The notes beneath the pieces are model-generated. The model worked only from the letters and a program-made list of their open reading frames with translations, was not told the origin of the DNA and did no database searches. Of a stretch of 45,700 nucleotides of DNA, positions 36,612 to 45,480 are shown in pieces. The stretch spans positions 1 to 45,700 of the forward strand of contig NZ_FORM01000014.1 in assembly GCF_900114005.1 (NCBI RefSeq), given 5' to 3'. Made by a program: the position numbers and the translations under genes. Each line of letters opens with the position of its first letter. Position 1 is the stretch's first letter. This DNA comes from Olleya namhaensis (GTDB lineage Bacteria; Bacteroidota; Bacteroidia; Flavobacteriales; Flavobacteriaceae).

Positions 36612-39053
36612 ATGAAAGTATTAAAATTTGGTGGAACCTCTGTTGGTTCAGCACAAAACATAAAAAAAGTTATCGCCATTCTTCAAAAAGAATCGCAATC
36701 TAGTACTGTCGTTTGTGTAGTATCCGCTGTTGGTGGTATTACTGATAAATTGCTACAAGCTGGAACATTAGCTAAGCAAAAAGACAAAAGCTACCTTACT
36801 ATTTTTGAAAAAATAAAAACCACGCACTATAAAGTTATTGAAGGCTTAAGTACAAAACCTAAAGCAATCACGTCTGAAGTAGATGTAAAGTTTGAAGACT
36901 TAAAACAACTACTAAATGGTATCTATTTGATTAACGAGTTGTCTCCAAAAACATCTGATAAGCTAGTTAGTTTTGGAGAGCTACTTTCGTCTTTTATAAT
37001 TGCAAAAACAATGGAAGAAATGGGCTTAAATGCTGTCTTAAAAAACAGTCAAGAGCTTATTGTTACTAACTCTAATTTTACAAAAGCAGAAGTTAATTAC
37101 GACATAACTAACAAGAATATTACAGACTACTTTAATAACGCCAATCAGCAAATTACAATACTTCCTGGGTTTGTATCAAAATCGCAAGCTGGAGAAGTAA
37201 CAACTCTAGGTCGTGGTGGATCAGATTTTACAGCAGCTATTATAGCAGCTGCTTTAAAAGTAGACCAATTAGAAATTTGGACAGACGTTAGCGGGATGTA
37301 TACTACTAATCCAAAATTAGTAAAACAGGCCTACCCGATTACTAATTTGTCGTATCAAGAAGCTATGGAACTGTCGCATTTTGGTGCGAAGGTTTTATAT
37401 CCTCCAACAGTACAACCAGTTTTAAATTTAGCTATCCCAATACACATTAAAAACACATTACATCCGGAAGCTAATGGAACGGTGATCTCTAATCAAGACA
37501 ATAAAAGTAACCTGACCGTTAAAGGGATTAGTCATATAGATAATGTCGCGCTTTTAACATTAGAAGGTAGTGGTATGGTTGGTATCCCAGGGTTTTCTAA
37601 ACGTCTGTTTGAAACCTTAGCCAACGAAAAAATAAACATCATTTTTATAACACAAGCGTCTTCAGAGCATTCTATTTGTTTTGGAATAGATGTTAGTAAT
37701 GCCCAACAGGCAGAACAAGCCATAAACACAGCATTTGAATACGAAATATCGTTACATAAAATAAATCCTATTATCGTTGAAAAAGGACTTTCTATTATTG
37801 CATTAATTGGTGATAACATGAAAAGCCACCAAGGTATTAGCGGAAAGCTTTTTAGTACCTTAGGAAAAAACAATATTAATGTCAGAGCTATTGCGCAAGG
37901 TGCGTCAGAAAAAAACATCTCAGCTGTAATTAATGAGCATGATGTTAGCAAGGCATTAAACAGTTTACACGAGCGTTTCTTTGAGATTAACACTAAACAA
38001 TTAAACGTATTTATTACCGGAATTGGAAACGTTGGAGAAAAGCTAATAGACCAAATACAGCAACAACATAGTTTTTTAAAGAAAAACTTAAAATTAGATG
38101 TCAGAATTGTTGGAATGTCAAATTCTAAAAAAATGATTTTTGACCCAAAAGGTATTGATTTAAACAATTGGACAGCACAATTCCATCATGCAGAACCATC
38201 AAGTATTACTGCCTTTTTAGACAAAGTAAATAGCCTAAATCTTAGAAATAGCATATTTGTAGATGTAACCGCTAATAAGGATGTCGCAGCAATATATGAC
38301 AGTTATCTTAAACAAAGTGTCGCAGTAGTTGCTTGTAATAAAATAGCCTGTTCTGATAAGTATGTTAACTATAAAAACTTACAAGATTTATCATTAAAAT
38401 ACAACGCACCATTTTTATACGAAACAAATGTTGGTGCCGGATTACCAATAATTAATACACTTAATAATTTAGTTGCATCAGGAGACAAAGTAATTAGTAT
38501 ACAGGCAGTTCTATCTGGTAGCTTAAACTTTGTGTTTAACAATTTTAGTGATAAAAAGAATTTTCATGACACAGTAAAACAAGCCCAATTTGAAGGGTAT
38601 ACTGAGCCTGATCCGCGTATTGATTTAAGCGGAATTGATGTCGCTAGAAAGATATTAATTTTAGCCCGTGAAAACGGAATTCCGATGGAAATCGAAGACA
38701 TTGTAAACGATTCATTTTTAACCGAAGCTAATTTAAATAGCACTTCTGTTGACGATTTTTATGATACTTTAATTAATGACGAAGCACATTTTCAAAAACT
38801 ATACGCTTCTGCACAAGCAAATAATTGTCAACTAAAATATGTTGCCGAATATAAAAATGGAAAAGCTAAAGTAGGATTACAAGAAGTGCCAGAAGGACAT
38901 CCTTTTTATAATCTTGAAGGAAAAGATAACATTGTTATGTTTTACACACAACGCTATCCAGAACAGCCTTTAATAGTCAAAGGTGCTGGTGCTGGAGCAG
39001 ATGTTACAGCATCCGGATTATTTGCAGATATTATCAGAATAGGTAATAAATAA
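36612..39053 (+). CDS. thrA: Bifunctional aspartate kinase / homoserine dehydrogenase I
   Basis: Catalyses the first and third steps from aspartate to threonine. The 813-residue protein fuses an aspartokinase (from KFGGTSVGSAQNIKKV at 4-19, with TLGRGGSDFTAA near 197-208), ACT-type regulatory domains (GIPGFSKRLFETLANEKINIIFI and KLFSTLGKNNINVRAIAQGASE, the usual feedback site for threonine) and a homoserine dehydrogenase from about 465 (VFITGIGNVGEKLIDQI, NVGAGLPIINTLNNLVASGD, VLSGSLNFVFN). Length and order match ThrA of enterics. It is first in the thrA-thrB-thrC operon and is preceded by the candidate attenuator. The ACT regions suggest feedback control by threonine in addition. Confidence 0.97.
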   Translation: MKVLKFGGTSVGSAQNIKKVIAILQKESQSSTVVCVVSAVGGITDKLLQAGTLAKQKDKSYLTIFEKIKTTHYKVIEGLSTKPKAITSEVDVKFEDLKQLLNGIYLINELSPKTSDKLVSFGELLSSFIIAKTMEEMGLNAVLKNSQELIVTNSNFTKAEVNYDITNKNITDYFNNANQQITILPGFVSKSQAGEVTTLGRGGSDFTAAIIAAALKVDQLEIWTDVSGMYTTNPKLVKQAYPITNLSYQEAMELSHFGAKVLYPPTVQPVLNLAIPIHIKNTLHPEANGTVISNQDNKSNLTVKGISHIDNVALLTLEGSGMVGIPGFSKRLFETLANEKINIIFITQASSEHSICFGIDVSNAQQAEQAINTAFEYEISLHKINPIIVEKGLSIIALIGDNMKSHQGISGKLFSTLGKNNINVRAIAQGASEKNISAVINEHDVSKALNSLHERFFEINTKQLNVFITGIGNVGEKLIDQIQQQHSFLKKNLKLDVRIVGMSNSKKMIFDPKGIDLNNWTAQFHHAEPSSITAFLDKVNSLNLRNSIFVDVTANKDVAAIYDSYLKQSVAVVACNKIACSDKYVNYKNLQDLSLKYNAPFLYETNVGAGLPIINTLNNLVASGDKVISIQAVLSGSLNFVFNNFSDKKNFHDTVKQAQFEGYTEPDPRIDLSGIDVARKILILARENGIPMEIEDIVNDSFLTEANLNSTSVDDFYDTLINDEAHFQKLYASAQANNCQLKYVAEYKNGKAKVGLQEVPEGHPFYNLEGKDNIVMFYTQRYPEQPLIVKGAGAGADVTASGLFADIIRIGNK

Positions 39054-39121
39054 GCCATAGTAAAGGCAGTAATTACTTAAAAGAGTACCGCTTCCGCGGA
39101 AATTATAAAAAGGAGTTTTAA

Positions 39122-40045
39122 ATGAACGAAATCAAAATATTCTCACCAGCCACAGTCGCTAACGTTTCTTGCGGTTTTGACGTCTTAGGTTTTTGCTTAG
39201 ATACTATTGGTGACGAAATGGTGATTAGAAAAACCACTGAAAAAGGAATCAAAATCACTAAAATAGTTGGTGCTGATCTTCCTTTTGAAGCGCATAAAAA
39301 TGTAGCTAGTGTTTCGGCTTTAGCCTTATATAATCACGCTAATCCTGATTGCGGTTTCGAAATAGAAATCTATAAGAACATTAAGCCAGGAAGCGGTATT
39401 GGAAGCAGCTCTGCAAGTGCTGCCGGAAGTGTGTTTGCTATAAACGAGCTATTAGGCAGACCTTATAATCAAACACAATTAACCAATTTTGCTATGAAAG
39501 GCGAAGCGGTTGCAAGTGGTTGCGAGCATGCAGATAATATTGCTCCTGCCCTATTTGGCGGTTTTACATTAGTAAAAAGCACAACACCTTTACAAGTATT
39601 ACAATTACCAACTCCAGAAGATTTATTTGTGACTATTATACATCCACAAATTGAAGTTAAAACCTCTGAAGCGCGTGCTATTTTACCAAAACAGATTCCG
39701 TTGCAAAACGCCATAACACAATGGTCAAACGTTGGTAGTTTGGTACATGCGTTACATACTAACGATTATCAATTGCTAAGCCAAGCCTTAGTTGATGTAG
39801 TTGTAGAGCCTTATAGAAGTCAATTAATACCACATTTTGATTCGGTTAAAACCGAAGTTATAAAAGCAGGCGCTTTAGGTGCCGGAATTTCTGGTTCTGG
39901 ACCGTCTATATTCGCTTTATCAAAAAGCAAAAAAACTGCGGAAGATGTAGCTAAAGCGATGACTACTATTTATGCTAAAACAGCTATTAATTTTAATACT
40001 TATGTCTCTAAAATTAACACTCAAGGGATGAAAATATTAAGTTAA
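39122..40045 (+). CDS. thrB: Homoserine kinase
   Basis: A 307-residue GHMP kinase that phosphorylates homoserine. It begins with the family stretch KIFSPATVANVSCGFDVLGF, has the ATP loop IKPGSGIGSSSASAAGSVFA near 87-106, and GAGISGSGPSIFAL near 257-270. An unusually good Shine-Dalgarno sequence AGGAG at 39111-39115 lies 6 nt before the ATG, which stands out in a group where such sites are often weak. It follows thrA by 68 nt, and the spacer contains a GC-rich palindrome. Confidence 0.96.
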   Translation: MNEIKIFSPATVANVSCGFDVLGFCLDTIGDEMVIRKTTEKGIKITKIVGADLPFEAHKNVASVSALALYNHANPDCGFEIEIYKNIKPGSGIGSSSASAAGSVFAINELLGRPYNQTQLTNFAMKGEAVASGCEHADNIAPALFGGFTLVKSTTPLQVLQLPTPEDLFVTIIHPQIEVKTSEARAILPKQIPLQNAITQWSNVGSLVHALHTNDYQLLSQALVDVVVEPYRSQLIPHFDSVKTEVIKAGALGAGISGSGPSIFALSKSKKTAEDVAKAMTTIYAKTAINFNTYVSKINTQGMKILS

Positions 40046-40124
40046 TCGGCATTAACAGTAAACAAAAAAATTAAAATAGAGTGCCACGTCCTGCGTCCGC
40101 GTATAGACAAACAAAAACAAAAAA

Positions 40125-41417
40125 ATGAACTACTACTCATTAAACCATAAAGCACCAAATACAACATTTAAAGATGCTGTTGTAAAAGGGTTAGCGCCAG
40201 ACAAAGGATTGTATTTCCCAGAAAGCATAACGCCTTTACCGGCTTCATTTTTTGAAAATATTGATACTTTAAGCTATACAGATATTGCGTTTGAAGCCTT
40301 ACAACAATTTGTGAGTCCTGATATTCCAAAGGACGTTTTAAAAACAATTATTGCCGAAACACTATCGTTTGAGTTTCCTGTAGTCAAGCTTAATGATAAC
40401 ATCTCAACATTAGAGCTCTTTCACGGTCCGACTATGGCTTTTAAAGATGTTGGCGCCCGTTTTATGGCGCGTTGTTTAGGCTATTTTAATAAAGATAACA
40501 CTAATCAAGTAACGGTGTTAGTAGCCACTTCTGGAGACACAGGAGGTGCTGTTGCCAATGGGTTTTTGGGTGTAAAAGGTGTAAATGTTGTCATTTTATA
40601 TCCTTCAGGAAAAGTAAGCGATATTCAAGAAAAACAACTAACAACGTTAGGACAAAACATTAAAGCTTTAGAGGTGGACGGTGTCTTTGACGATTGTCAA
40701 GATATGGTTAAGCGTGCCTTTTTGGATGATACGTTAACCAGTAAAATGCAATTAACATCTGCAAACTCTATTAATGTAGCACGTTGGTTACCACAACTAC
40801 TCTACTTTATGTTTGCTTATAAACAACTACACAAAACACAAAAAGAGATTGTATTTTCTGTACCTAGCGGAAATTTTGGAAATGTATGCGCCGGAATGAT
40901 GGCACAGCAGTTAGGCTTACCAATTAAACATTTTATTGCGTCTAATAATCAAAATAACGTGGTTACTAATTACTTAAAAACGGAACTATACACTCCAAAA
41001 CGATCAGTTCAAACCATTAGTAACGCGATGGATGTTGGTAATCCAAGTAATTTTATACGTATCCAAGAAATTTACAAAAATAACTTTAGCGCGTTAAAAG
41101 AAAACTTATCTTCTTTTAGCTTTACTGATGAAGAAACAAAAGTGGCTTTAAAAGAGATTTACGACACCTATAACTACGTTGCAGATCCACATGGCGCTGT
41201 TGGCTATTTAGGATGTAAATCTTACTTAAAAGTGCATCCTAAGGCACATTGTGTGTTTTTAGAAACTGCGCATCCAACTAAGTTTTTAGATGTTGTTGAA
41301 GACGTAATTAAAGAAAAGCAAGCCTTACCACCACAAATTGAAGCGGTTATGGACAAAACCAAAGTCGCTACTAAAATTAGTGATTACGATGGTTTAAAAG
41401 CCTTTTTATTACAATAA
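40125..41417 (+). CDS. thrC: Threonine synthase
   Basis: A 430-residue pyridoxal-phosphate enzyme that converts O-phosphohomoserine to threonine. The cofactor Lys is 107 in HGPTMAFKDVGARFMAR; the phosphate loop is VPSGNFGNVCAG; ATSGDTGGAVANGF is also diagnostic. The N-terminus (YYSLNHKAPNTTFKDAV, GLYFPE) matches the E. coli-like class. It is third in the thr operon, 79 nt after thrB, with a spacer carrying a second GC-rich motif. The next gene begins 49 nt later and may be partly co-transcribed, since I see no terminator between. Confidence 0.96.
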   Translation: MNYYSLNHKAPNTTFKDAVVKGLAPDKGLYFPESITPLPASFFENIDTLSYTDIAFEALQQFVSPDIPKDVLKTIIAETLSFEFPVVKLNDNISTLELFHGPTMAFKDVGARFMARCLGYFNKDNTNQVTVLVATSGDTGGAVANGFLGVKGVNVVILYPSGKVSDIQEKQLTTLGQNIKALEVDGVFDDCQDMVKRAFLDDTLTSKMQLTSANSINVARWLPQLLYFMFAYKQLHKTQKEIVFSVPSGNFGNVCAGMMAQQLGLPIKHFIASNNQNNVVTNYLKTELYTPKRSVQTISNAMDVGNPSNFIRIQEIYKNNFSALKENLSSFSFTDEETKVALKEIYDTYNYVADPHGAVGYLGCKSYLKVHPKAHCVFLETAHPTKFLDVVEDVIKEKQALPPQIEAVMDKTKVATKISDYDGLKAFLLQ

Positions 41418-41466
41418 TTCAAAGCCTTTTGATTAGTTTTAAATGCTAAATATAAAAGAGACTAAC

Positions 41467-41847
41467 ATGACATTTGTATTGGATCATATTGCACTTTCTG
41501 TAAAGGACGTCGACCTATCGGTTGCTTTTTATCAATCCGTTTTTAGGATAGAGGAAGTTAAAAACACTGCGTCCAGTTCTAAAACCAGATGGTTGGCACT
41601 TACAGATCATAAACAAATCCATTTAATACCTAGACCAGAATTAGAGGTTAAAACCAATAAAGCCGTTCATTTTGCTTTGGCAACGCCTAATTTTGACGCT
41701 TTTGTAAAGCACCTTAAAAGTTTAGAAGTATATTACTCTGATTGGCGTGATACGCCTAAAAAAGATTATGTAAGGGATGATGGTATCCAACAAATTTACT
41801 TTCAAGATCCAGATGGTTATTGGATTGAAGTAAACAACGCGGTTTGA
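41467..41847 (+). CDS. VOC (glyoxalase/fosfomycin-resistance fold) family protein
   Basis: A protein of 126 residues from ATG 41467, which follows AAAAGAGACTAAC and opens the conserved MTFVLDHIALSVKDVDLSVAFYQ. An in-frame ATG at 41443 would add eight residues. It has the paired beta-alpha-beta-beta-beta modules with potential metal ligands His in DHIAL and VHFAL and Glu in GYWIEVNN. Substrate unknown; methylglyoxal detoxification, dioxygenase or antibiotic-binding roles occur in the superfamily. It follows thrC closely. Confidence 0.88.
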   Translation: MTFVLDHIALSVKDVDLSVAFYQSVFRIEEVKNTASSSKTRWLALTDHKQIHLIPRPELEVKTNKAVHFALATPNFDAFVKHLKSLEVYYSDWRDTPKKDYVRDDGIQQIYFQDPDGYWIEVNNAV

Positions 41848-41884
41848 TTATTTAAAATTTTATTAACAACCCTTTAAACATATT

Positions 41885-42268
41885 TTGGACTCAAGATTAC
41901 TATACAGTATTACCCATGCTCTAACTAATAAAATAGATTGGACTAAAAGCAATCAAGAAGAATGGATCCATTTTGGGACAGCTATTGAAATTGATTATCA
42001 AAAAATTAAAAACGTGATTGTCAAACAATTCAAAAAAGATGACGTTTATATTGTTTATTCCAGATCAGAATCAGGCCATTTAAAATACCACAAAGCATTA
42101 TTTAATAATTTAATAGGTAAGCAAAACTTTTTTCTTTGGAATAATAAATTAACAAAAGTAATAGCGTTTAACTCTGTTGGTATTCTAAGATGTGGTCAAA
42201 TAAATTACAACACCTCCACTACTTCTGACTGTCATCCAAACCCCATTGATCTAAACTTCTTAAAATAG
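41885..42268 (+). CDS. Hypothetical protein, probable non-ATG start
   Basis: About 127 residues. It has no in-frame ATG at its 5' end; TTG 41885 is the best start, as the frame is closed by TAA at 41864-41866. The body (DSRLLYSITHALTNKIDWTKSNQEEWIHFGTAIEIDYQ, YIVYSRSESGHLKYHKALFNNL) looks like a real soluble protein with a mixed alpha/beta composition, and codon use fits the neighbours. I recognise no family. Its last 50 nt overlap the 3' end of the opposing HxlR gene, and this tail looks unlike a domain, perhaps an extension past an older stop. Confidence 0.6.
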   Translation: MDSRLLYSITHALTNKIDWTKSNQEEWIHFGTAIEIDYQKIKNVIVKQFKKDDVYIVYSRSESGHLKYHKALFNNLIGKQNFFLWNNKLTKVIAFNSVGILRCGQINYNTSTTSDCHPNPIDLNFLK

Positions 42269-42530
42269 CCTCCAAAGACTTCCCTCTTGTAGTTAATTTA
42301 TATTCCACTTTTGGAGGAACAACAGGATATACTTTTCTAGAAATAAGTCCATCTTTTTCTAAATCTCTAACCGTTTGGGTAAACATTTTATTTGAAATTC
42401 CTTGAATTTGCTTTTGCAAGATTCCAGAACGCAAACCACCTTCCAATAAATGAAATAAAATTAAAGGTTTCCATTTTGTGCCTATCAAATTCATTGTATA
42501 ATTCAGAGGACAGTTAATTTCTTTATTCAA
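42219..42530 (-). CDS. HxlR-family winged-helix transcriptional regulator
   Basis: A 103-residue repressor-type protein. The N-terminus CPLNYTMNLIGTKWKPLILFHLLEGGLR and the wing region ISNKMFTQTVRDLEKDGLISRKVYPVVPPKVEYKLTTRGKSL match the HxlR family, whose members YodB and HypR sense electrophiles, quinones or disulphide stress through the Cys near residue 7, present here. The start is a TTG at 42528-42530, since no ATG is in frame before the stop at 42555-42557. It diverges from the VOC gene at 42652, its likely target, with repeated sequences at that gene's promoter. Confidence 0.9.
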   Translation of the reverse strand: MNKEINCPLNYTMNLIGTKWKPLILFHLLEGGLRSGILQKQIQGISNKMFTQTVRDLEKDGLISRKVYPVVPPKVEYKLTTRGKSLEAILRSLDQWGLDDSQK

Positions 42531-42574
42531 TATTATAGATTTAAAGTGTTGATTTTAATTATTTTACTCGTTTA

Positions 42575-42633
42575 GGTAACTATACTACATTTTGGTAAGT
42601 TATTGCCTATAAAGCAAATATAGATTAATTTTG
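42575..42633 (+). promoter_or_regulatory. Promoter and candidate HxlR operator of the VOC gene at 42652
   Basis: TTG at 42603-42605, a 20-nt spacer and TAATTTTG at 42626-42633 give a full-consensus promoter. Just upstream GGTAA occurs twice, at 42575-42579 and 42594-42598, and TAACT (42577-42581) and AGTTA (42598-42602) form an inverted repeat, the second copy running up to the -33 element. This is a natural place for the divergent regulator to bind. Confidence 0.6.
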
Positions 42634-42651
42634 TAATCTAAAATAAATGTT

Positions 42652-43164
42652 ATGACAACAAATCAAAATTATCCAAAATCATTTTCTCATATAGGACTTA
42701 CGGTTCCCGACATAAAAGAAGCTGTAAAATTCTATTCTGAAGTTATGGGTTGGTACATTATAATGGAACCATCAACTGTCAAAAAAGAAACAGAAACTGC
42801 GATTGGTCAAATGTGTATTGATGTTTTTGGTAACGATTGGACCGAGTTTGAAATTGCACATTTAGCAACGTCTGACGGTATTGGAATAGAGTTATTTTCT
42901 TTTCCAAATGGTATAAAAGAAGCACCCGAATTTAATCCGTTTAATACTGGATTATTTCATTTTTGCATCCAAGACCCAAATATTGAAGACCTTATTGAGA
43001 AAATTTTGGCTTACGGCGGAAAACAAAGAATGCCAATTAGAGAATACTATCCAAAAGACAAGCCTTTTAAAATGTGCTACGTGGAAGATCCTTTTGGAAT
43101 TGTATTTGAAATTTACACGCATAGTTATGAGCTTACCTACTCGTCTGGCGCTTATTCAAAATAA
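42652..43164 (+). CDS. VOC/glyoxalase-like protein, divergent from HxlR regulator
   Basis: A 170-residue protein of one VOC domain pair. SHIGLTVPDIKEAVKFYSEVMGWYIIM opens the first module; GLFHFCIQDPNIEDLIEKILAYGG and CYVEDPFGIVFEIYTHSYELTY form the second, with His and Glu at the usual metal positions (FSHIGL, FHFCIQ, FEIYTH). The coupling to an HxlR sensor suggests inducible detoxification of a reactive aldehyde or quinone, an inference from context. A good terminator follows. Confidence 0.9.
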   Translation: MTTNQNYPKSFSHIGLTVPDIKEAVKFYSEVMGWYIIMEPSTVKKETETAIGQMCIDVFGNDWTEFEIAHLATSDGIGIELFSFPNGIKEAPEFNPFNTGLFHFCIQDPNIEDLIEKILAYGGKQRMPIREYYPKDKPFKMCYVEDPFGIVFEIYTHSYELTYSSGAYSK

Positions 43165-43198
43165 AAAATCATTTACTATAATACTTGATTACAAGTCT

Positions 43199-43227
43199 AA
43201 AAAAGTCACCAATTTGGTGGCTTTTTT
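43199..43227 (+). terminator. Terminator after the VOC gene
   Basis: AAAAGTCACC at 43201-43210, loop AATTT, GGTGGCTTTTTTT: a short stem with one G-U pair, flanked by A and T runs. Lies 35 nt past the stop. Confidence 0.8.
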
Positions 43228-43311
43228 TGGTTAGAAAAATTAAAATTTGAACGGTTAAAATAAAACCACTAAATTAACCACTTAAGAAACTAAACTGTCT
43301 GTCTTATATAA

Positions 43312-43896
43312 ATGAAAATCACGAACAAAAAATATATAAATCTCAATTTAGCAAATGAGGATGATCGTGGTGAAAACCTAATAATGGATTTTATTATATC
43401 TTCTATTATGGGTGTTTTAATAGCTTTTTACACTTATAAAAACCTCCCATTAGCTTTTTTAATTTATATACTTGTCAGATTTATTTACTATTTTTCTTTT
43501 GAATATATTTCGGGCAGAACACTTGGTAAGTACCAAACACAAACTCAAGTTGTAAACCATGTTGGAGAAAAACCAACAGTGATACAGTTAATTAAAAGAA
43601 ATATAAGCCGATTTATTAGTATACTTTCTGGATTAAGTGATGACGAAAAAGCTTTACACGATAATGTATCTAATACTTTTGTAATTAAAAACGAAGCTTT
43701 AAAAAAAATAGAATTCAAACTCCCTTTGATTTTACTCTTTAATCTGATATTTTTTGGGTTTTGGAGCTATTATTTTTGGACTAAAACTAAATTAGAAACC
43801 TTAGATAAACTTTTACTAATTATTTATAGCTTCGGTTTTATCTATAGTTTGATAATAGGATTAAAAATGATGAGAAAATCCACTAATAACAGGTAA
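43312..43896 (+). CDS. RDD-family membrane protein
   Basis: A 194-residue membrane protein with two hydrophobic segments in the first half (IMDFIISSIMGVLIAFYTY, LAFLIYILVRFIYYFSF) and two in the last third (LILLFNLIFFGFWSYYFW, LLLIIYSFGFIYSLIIGL). Between them SGRTLGKYQTQTQVVN, an Arg in RNISRFIS and LHDNVSNTFVI fit the RDD family pattern of R-D-D residues. Some RDD proteins are Na+/H+ antiporters, most are unknown. It stands alone between terminator and next gene. Confidence 0.82.
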   Translation: MKITNKKYINLNLANEDDRGENLIMDFIISSIMGVLIAFYTYKNLPLAFLIYILVRFIYYFSFEYISGRTLGKYQTQTQVVNHVGEKPTVIQLIKRNISRFISILSGLSDDEKALHDNVSNTFVIKNEALKKIEFKLPLILLFNLIFFGFWSYYFWTKTKLETLDKLLLIIYSFGFIYSLIIGLKMMRKSTNNR

Positions 43897-43951
43897 ACTA
43901 ATTACTATTTTCAGACCTATTCTATTCAACCTAAAACTAACCACAAAAAAC

Positions 43952-44629
43952 ATGACTCTAACGCTAAAACAAACATGTCTCCTTTTTATAGCATCTCTTG
44001 TTGTAATAAGCTGTAATAGTAATAAAAACACTACTACGTTTAAATTAAAACAAGGTGATTTACTGTTTCAAAATACGGGCACAAGTGATGTTGCTAATGC
44101 AATCAAAGATGTAACAGCAACATCACTATCTAAAAACTACTCTCATGTTGCCATCGCCATGCAAAAAGACGACCAATGGTTTGTTGTGGAAGCCTATCCA
44201 AAAATCGGGGTTTCTCAAACCTCTTTAAAAACGTTTCTAGACCGAAATAAAAACAAATTAAACAAATCGCAAACTACAGTCGCCAGATTAGATAGCATCT
44301 ACCAACCCTATATTGCAAAAGCTTTGAACTACGGAATCGAAAGACTAAACACACCTTATGACGATGTCTTTTTATGGGACGATACATCATATTATTGCTC
44401 AGAATTAGTCTATAAAATGTTCTCTACTCAAAATTTAGCAAAAGCAGCTATTCCTTTTTTGACACACCCAATGACCTTTAACGATAGTACAGGACACCCA
44501 ATGCCAAGTTGGACAACCTATTACAAAACACGTAATCAACCCATTCCTGAAGGGATTGAAGGCACAAATCCTAACTTAATGGCTAGCAGCCCGCATATTA
44601 CTTTTGTGCATGATTATGAGCAGGAATAA
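43952..44629 (+). CDS. YiiX/YebB-like NlpC/P60-fold lipoprotein
   Basis: A 225-residue protein. TLTLKQTCLLFIASLVVISC is a lipoprotein signal with Cys21. The permuted papain-like core reads KQGDLLFQNTGTSDVANAI, YSHVAIAMQKDDQWFVVEA (catalytic His) and YCSELVYKMFS (catalytic Cys), the YiiX order His-then-Cys. Members are proposed to act on lipids or peptidoglycan; no substrate is known here. The last 50 residues, with several Pro and no clear domain, are a tail. Confidence 0.85.
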   Translation: MTLTLKQTCLLFIASLVVISCNSNKNTTTFKLKQGDLLFQNTGTSDVANAIKDVTATSLSKNYSHVAIAMQKDDQWFVVEAYPKIGVSQTSLKTFLDRNKNKLNKSQTTVARLDSIYQPYIAKALNYGIERLNTPYDDVFLWDDTSYYCSELVYKMFSTQNLAKAAIPFLTHPMTFNDSTGHPMPSWTTYYKTRNQPIPEGIEGTNPNLMASSPHITFVHDYEQE

Positions 44630-44734
44630 ACACTTAATTCACCACACAAAGAAGCTTAAGTTTCTGTAAATCTAGATGTAATCTAAACTTGATTTTAAAA
44701 AATAAAACCATTACCTTCGGATTTAAAATAACTA

Positions 44735-44768
44735 CTGATATAAATCATTAAAAACGATGTCATATCAG
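44735..44768. repeat. Short inverted repeat before the secreted-protein gene
   Basis: CTGATAT at 44735-44741 and ATATCAG at 44762-44768, 20 nt apart, end 19 nt before the ATG at 44788. It may fold in the leader or bind a protein; nothing else supports a role. Confidence 0.35.
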
Positions 44769-44787
44769 TTTTAAGTTACCTGTAATT

Positions 44788-45480
44788 ATGAAAAAAAGCA
44801 TTATTCGAATAATCTTCTTACTTTCATTAAGTATTAATGCTCAAGTAAAAATTGACAATATTTATTCGATTGACTTCCCTAATAACTATGAGAAATCTGA
44901 AAGTATTGAAAAAGCGGAACTACCTGGAAGATTTAAAGGAAAAGTAAGTAATCGAGTAAAAGTTGAGACCTATACATTCAATAATTCTGATAAAGATTTT
45001 TACATTCTAATAACCACAAAATATATAAATGAGAATAATGAGCCTATCGAATATAACCCTGAAAGTATTTCTGAACGGTATAATAAATATGGGAAATATT
45101 CAAAAAAAATAATTGAGTCATTTAGTCGAAAAGGCTTTAAATTTAAAGACTCAACGAGTATAAGAATTAATAACTTTTTTGGACAAAAACTTACTTTTAA
45201 AGATAGTATTAGTGGAAATACAAATGCTGAAGGAAATCTAATTGAAATAAATGGAAAACAATATTTCGCCATTTACTCTAAAATTGCCGAATTTAATGAA
45301 AATCGTAAAAACAAATTTCTGAATTCAATAAAAATAGATTCATCAAAAGAAGTTAAACAAATTACTAAACCTTATGATTTGAAAGAGAATTTATTGGAAT
45401 TGTTTTTTAAAGGAATATTCGTTATTGGAATATTTTACTTGATTAGAAAATATAAAAAAACTACAGGTAACACCGTATAA
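44788..45480 (+). CDS. Hypothetical exported protein with C-terminal membrane helix
   Basis: A 230-residue protein with a signal peptide (MKKSIIRIIFLLSLSINAQ) and a C-terminal hydrophobic helix (LELFFKGIFVIGIFYLI) followed by basic residues, so the bulk faces the periplasm and is anchored at its end. The middle (VETYTFNNSDKDFYILITT, KYSKKIIESFSRKGFKFKDS) is rich in beta strands and Lys. I recognise no family. Its stop codon falls inside the left arm of an inverted-repeat element, and an IS-like sequence lies 165 nt further on, so the gene may be a mobile accessory unit. Confidence 0.75.
   Translation: MKKSIIRIIFLLSLSINAQVKIDNIYSIDFPNNYEKSESIEKAELPGRFKGKVSNRVKVETYTFNNSDKDFYILITTKYINENNEPIEYNPESISERYNKYGKYSKKIIESFSRKGFKFKDSTSIRINNFFGQKLTFKDSISGNTNAEGNLIEINGKQYFAIYSKIAEFNENRKNKFLNSIKIDSSKEVKQITKPYDLKENLLELFFKGIFVIGIFYLIRKYKKTTGNTV

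Noticed and set aside
37532-38167. Minus-strand frame of 211 codons within thrA
   Set aside because: It is fully antisense to the conserved ThrA regulatory and dehydrogenase region and shows no family features of its own.
42983-43234. Plus-strand frame of 83 codons overlapping the end of the VOC gene
   Set aside because: It is an out-of-frame reading of the VOC C-terminus that runs into the terminator.
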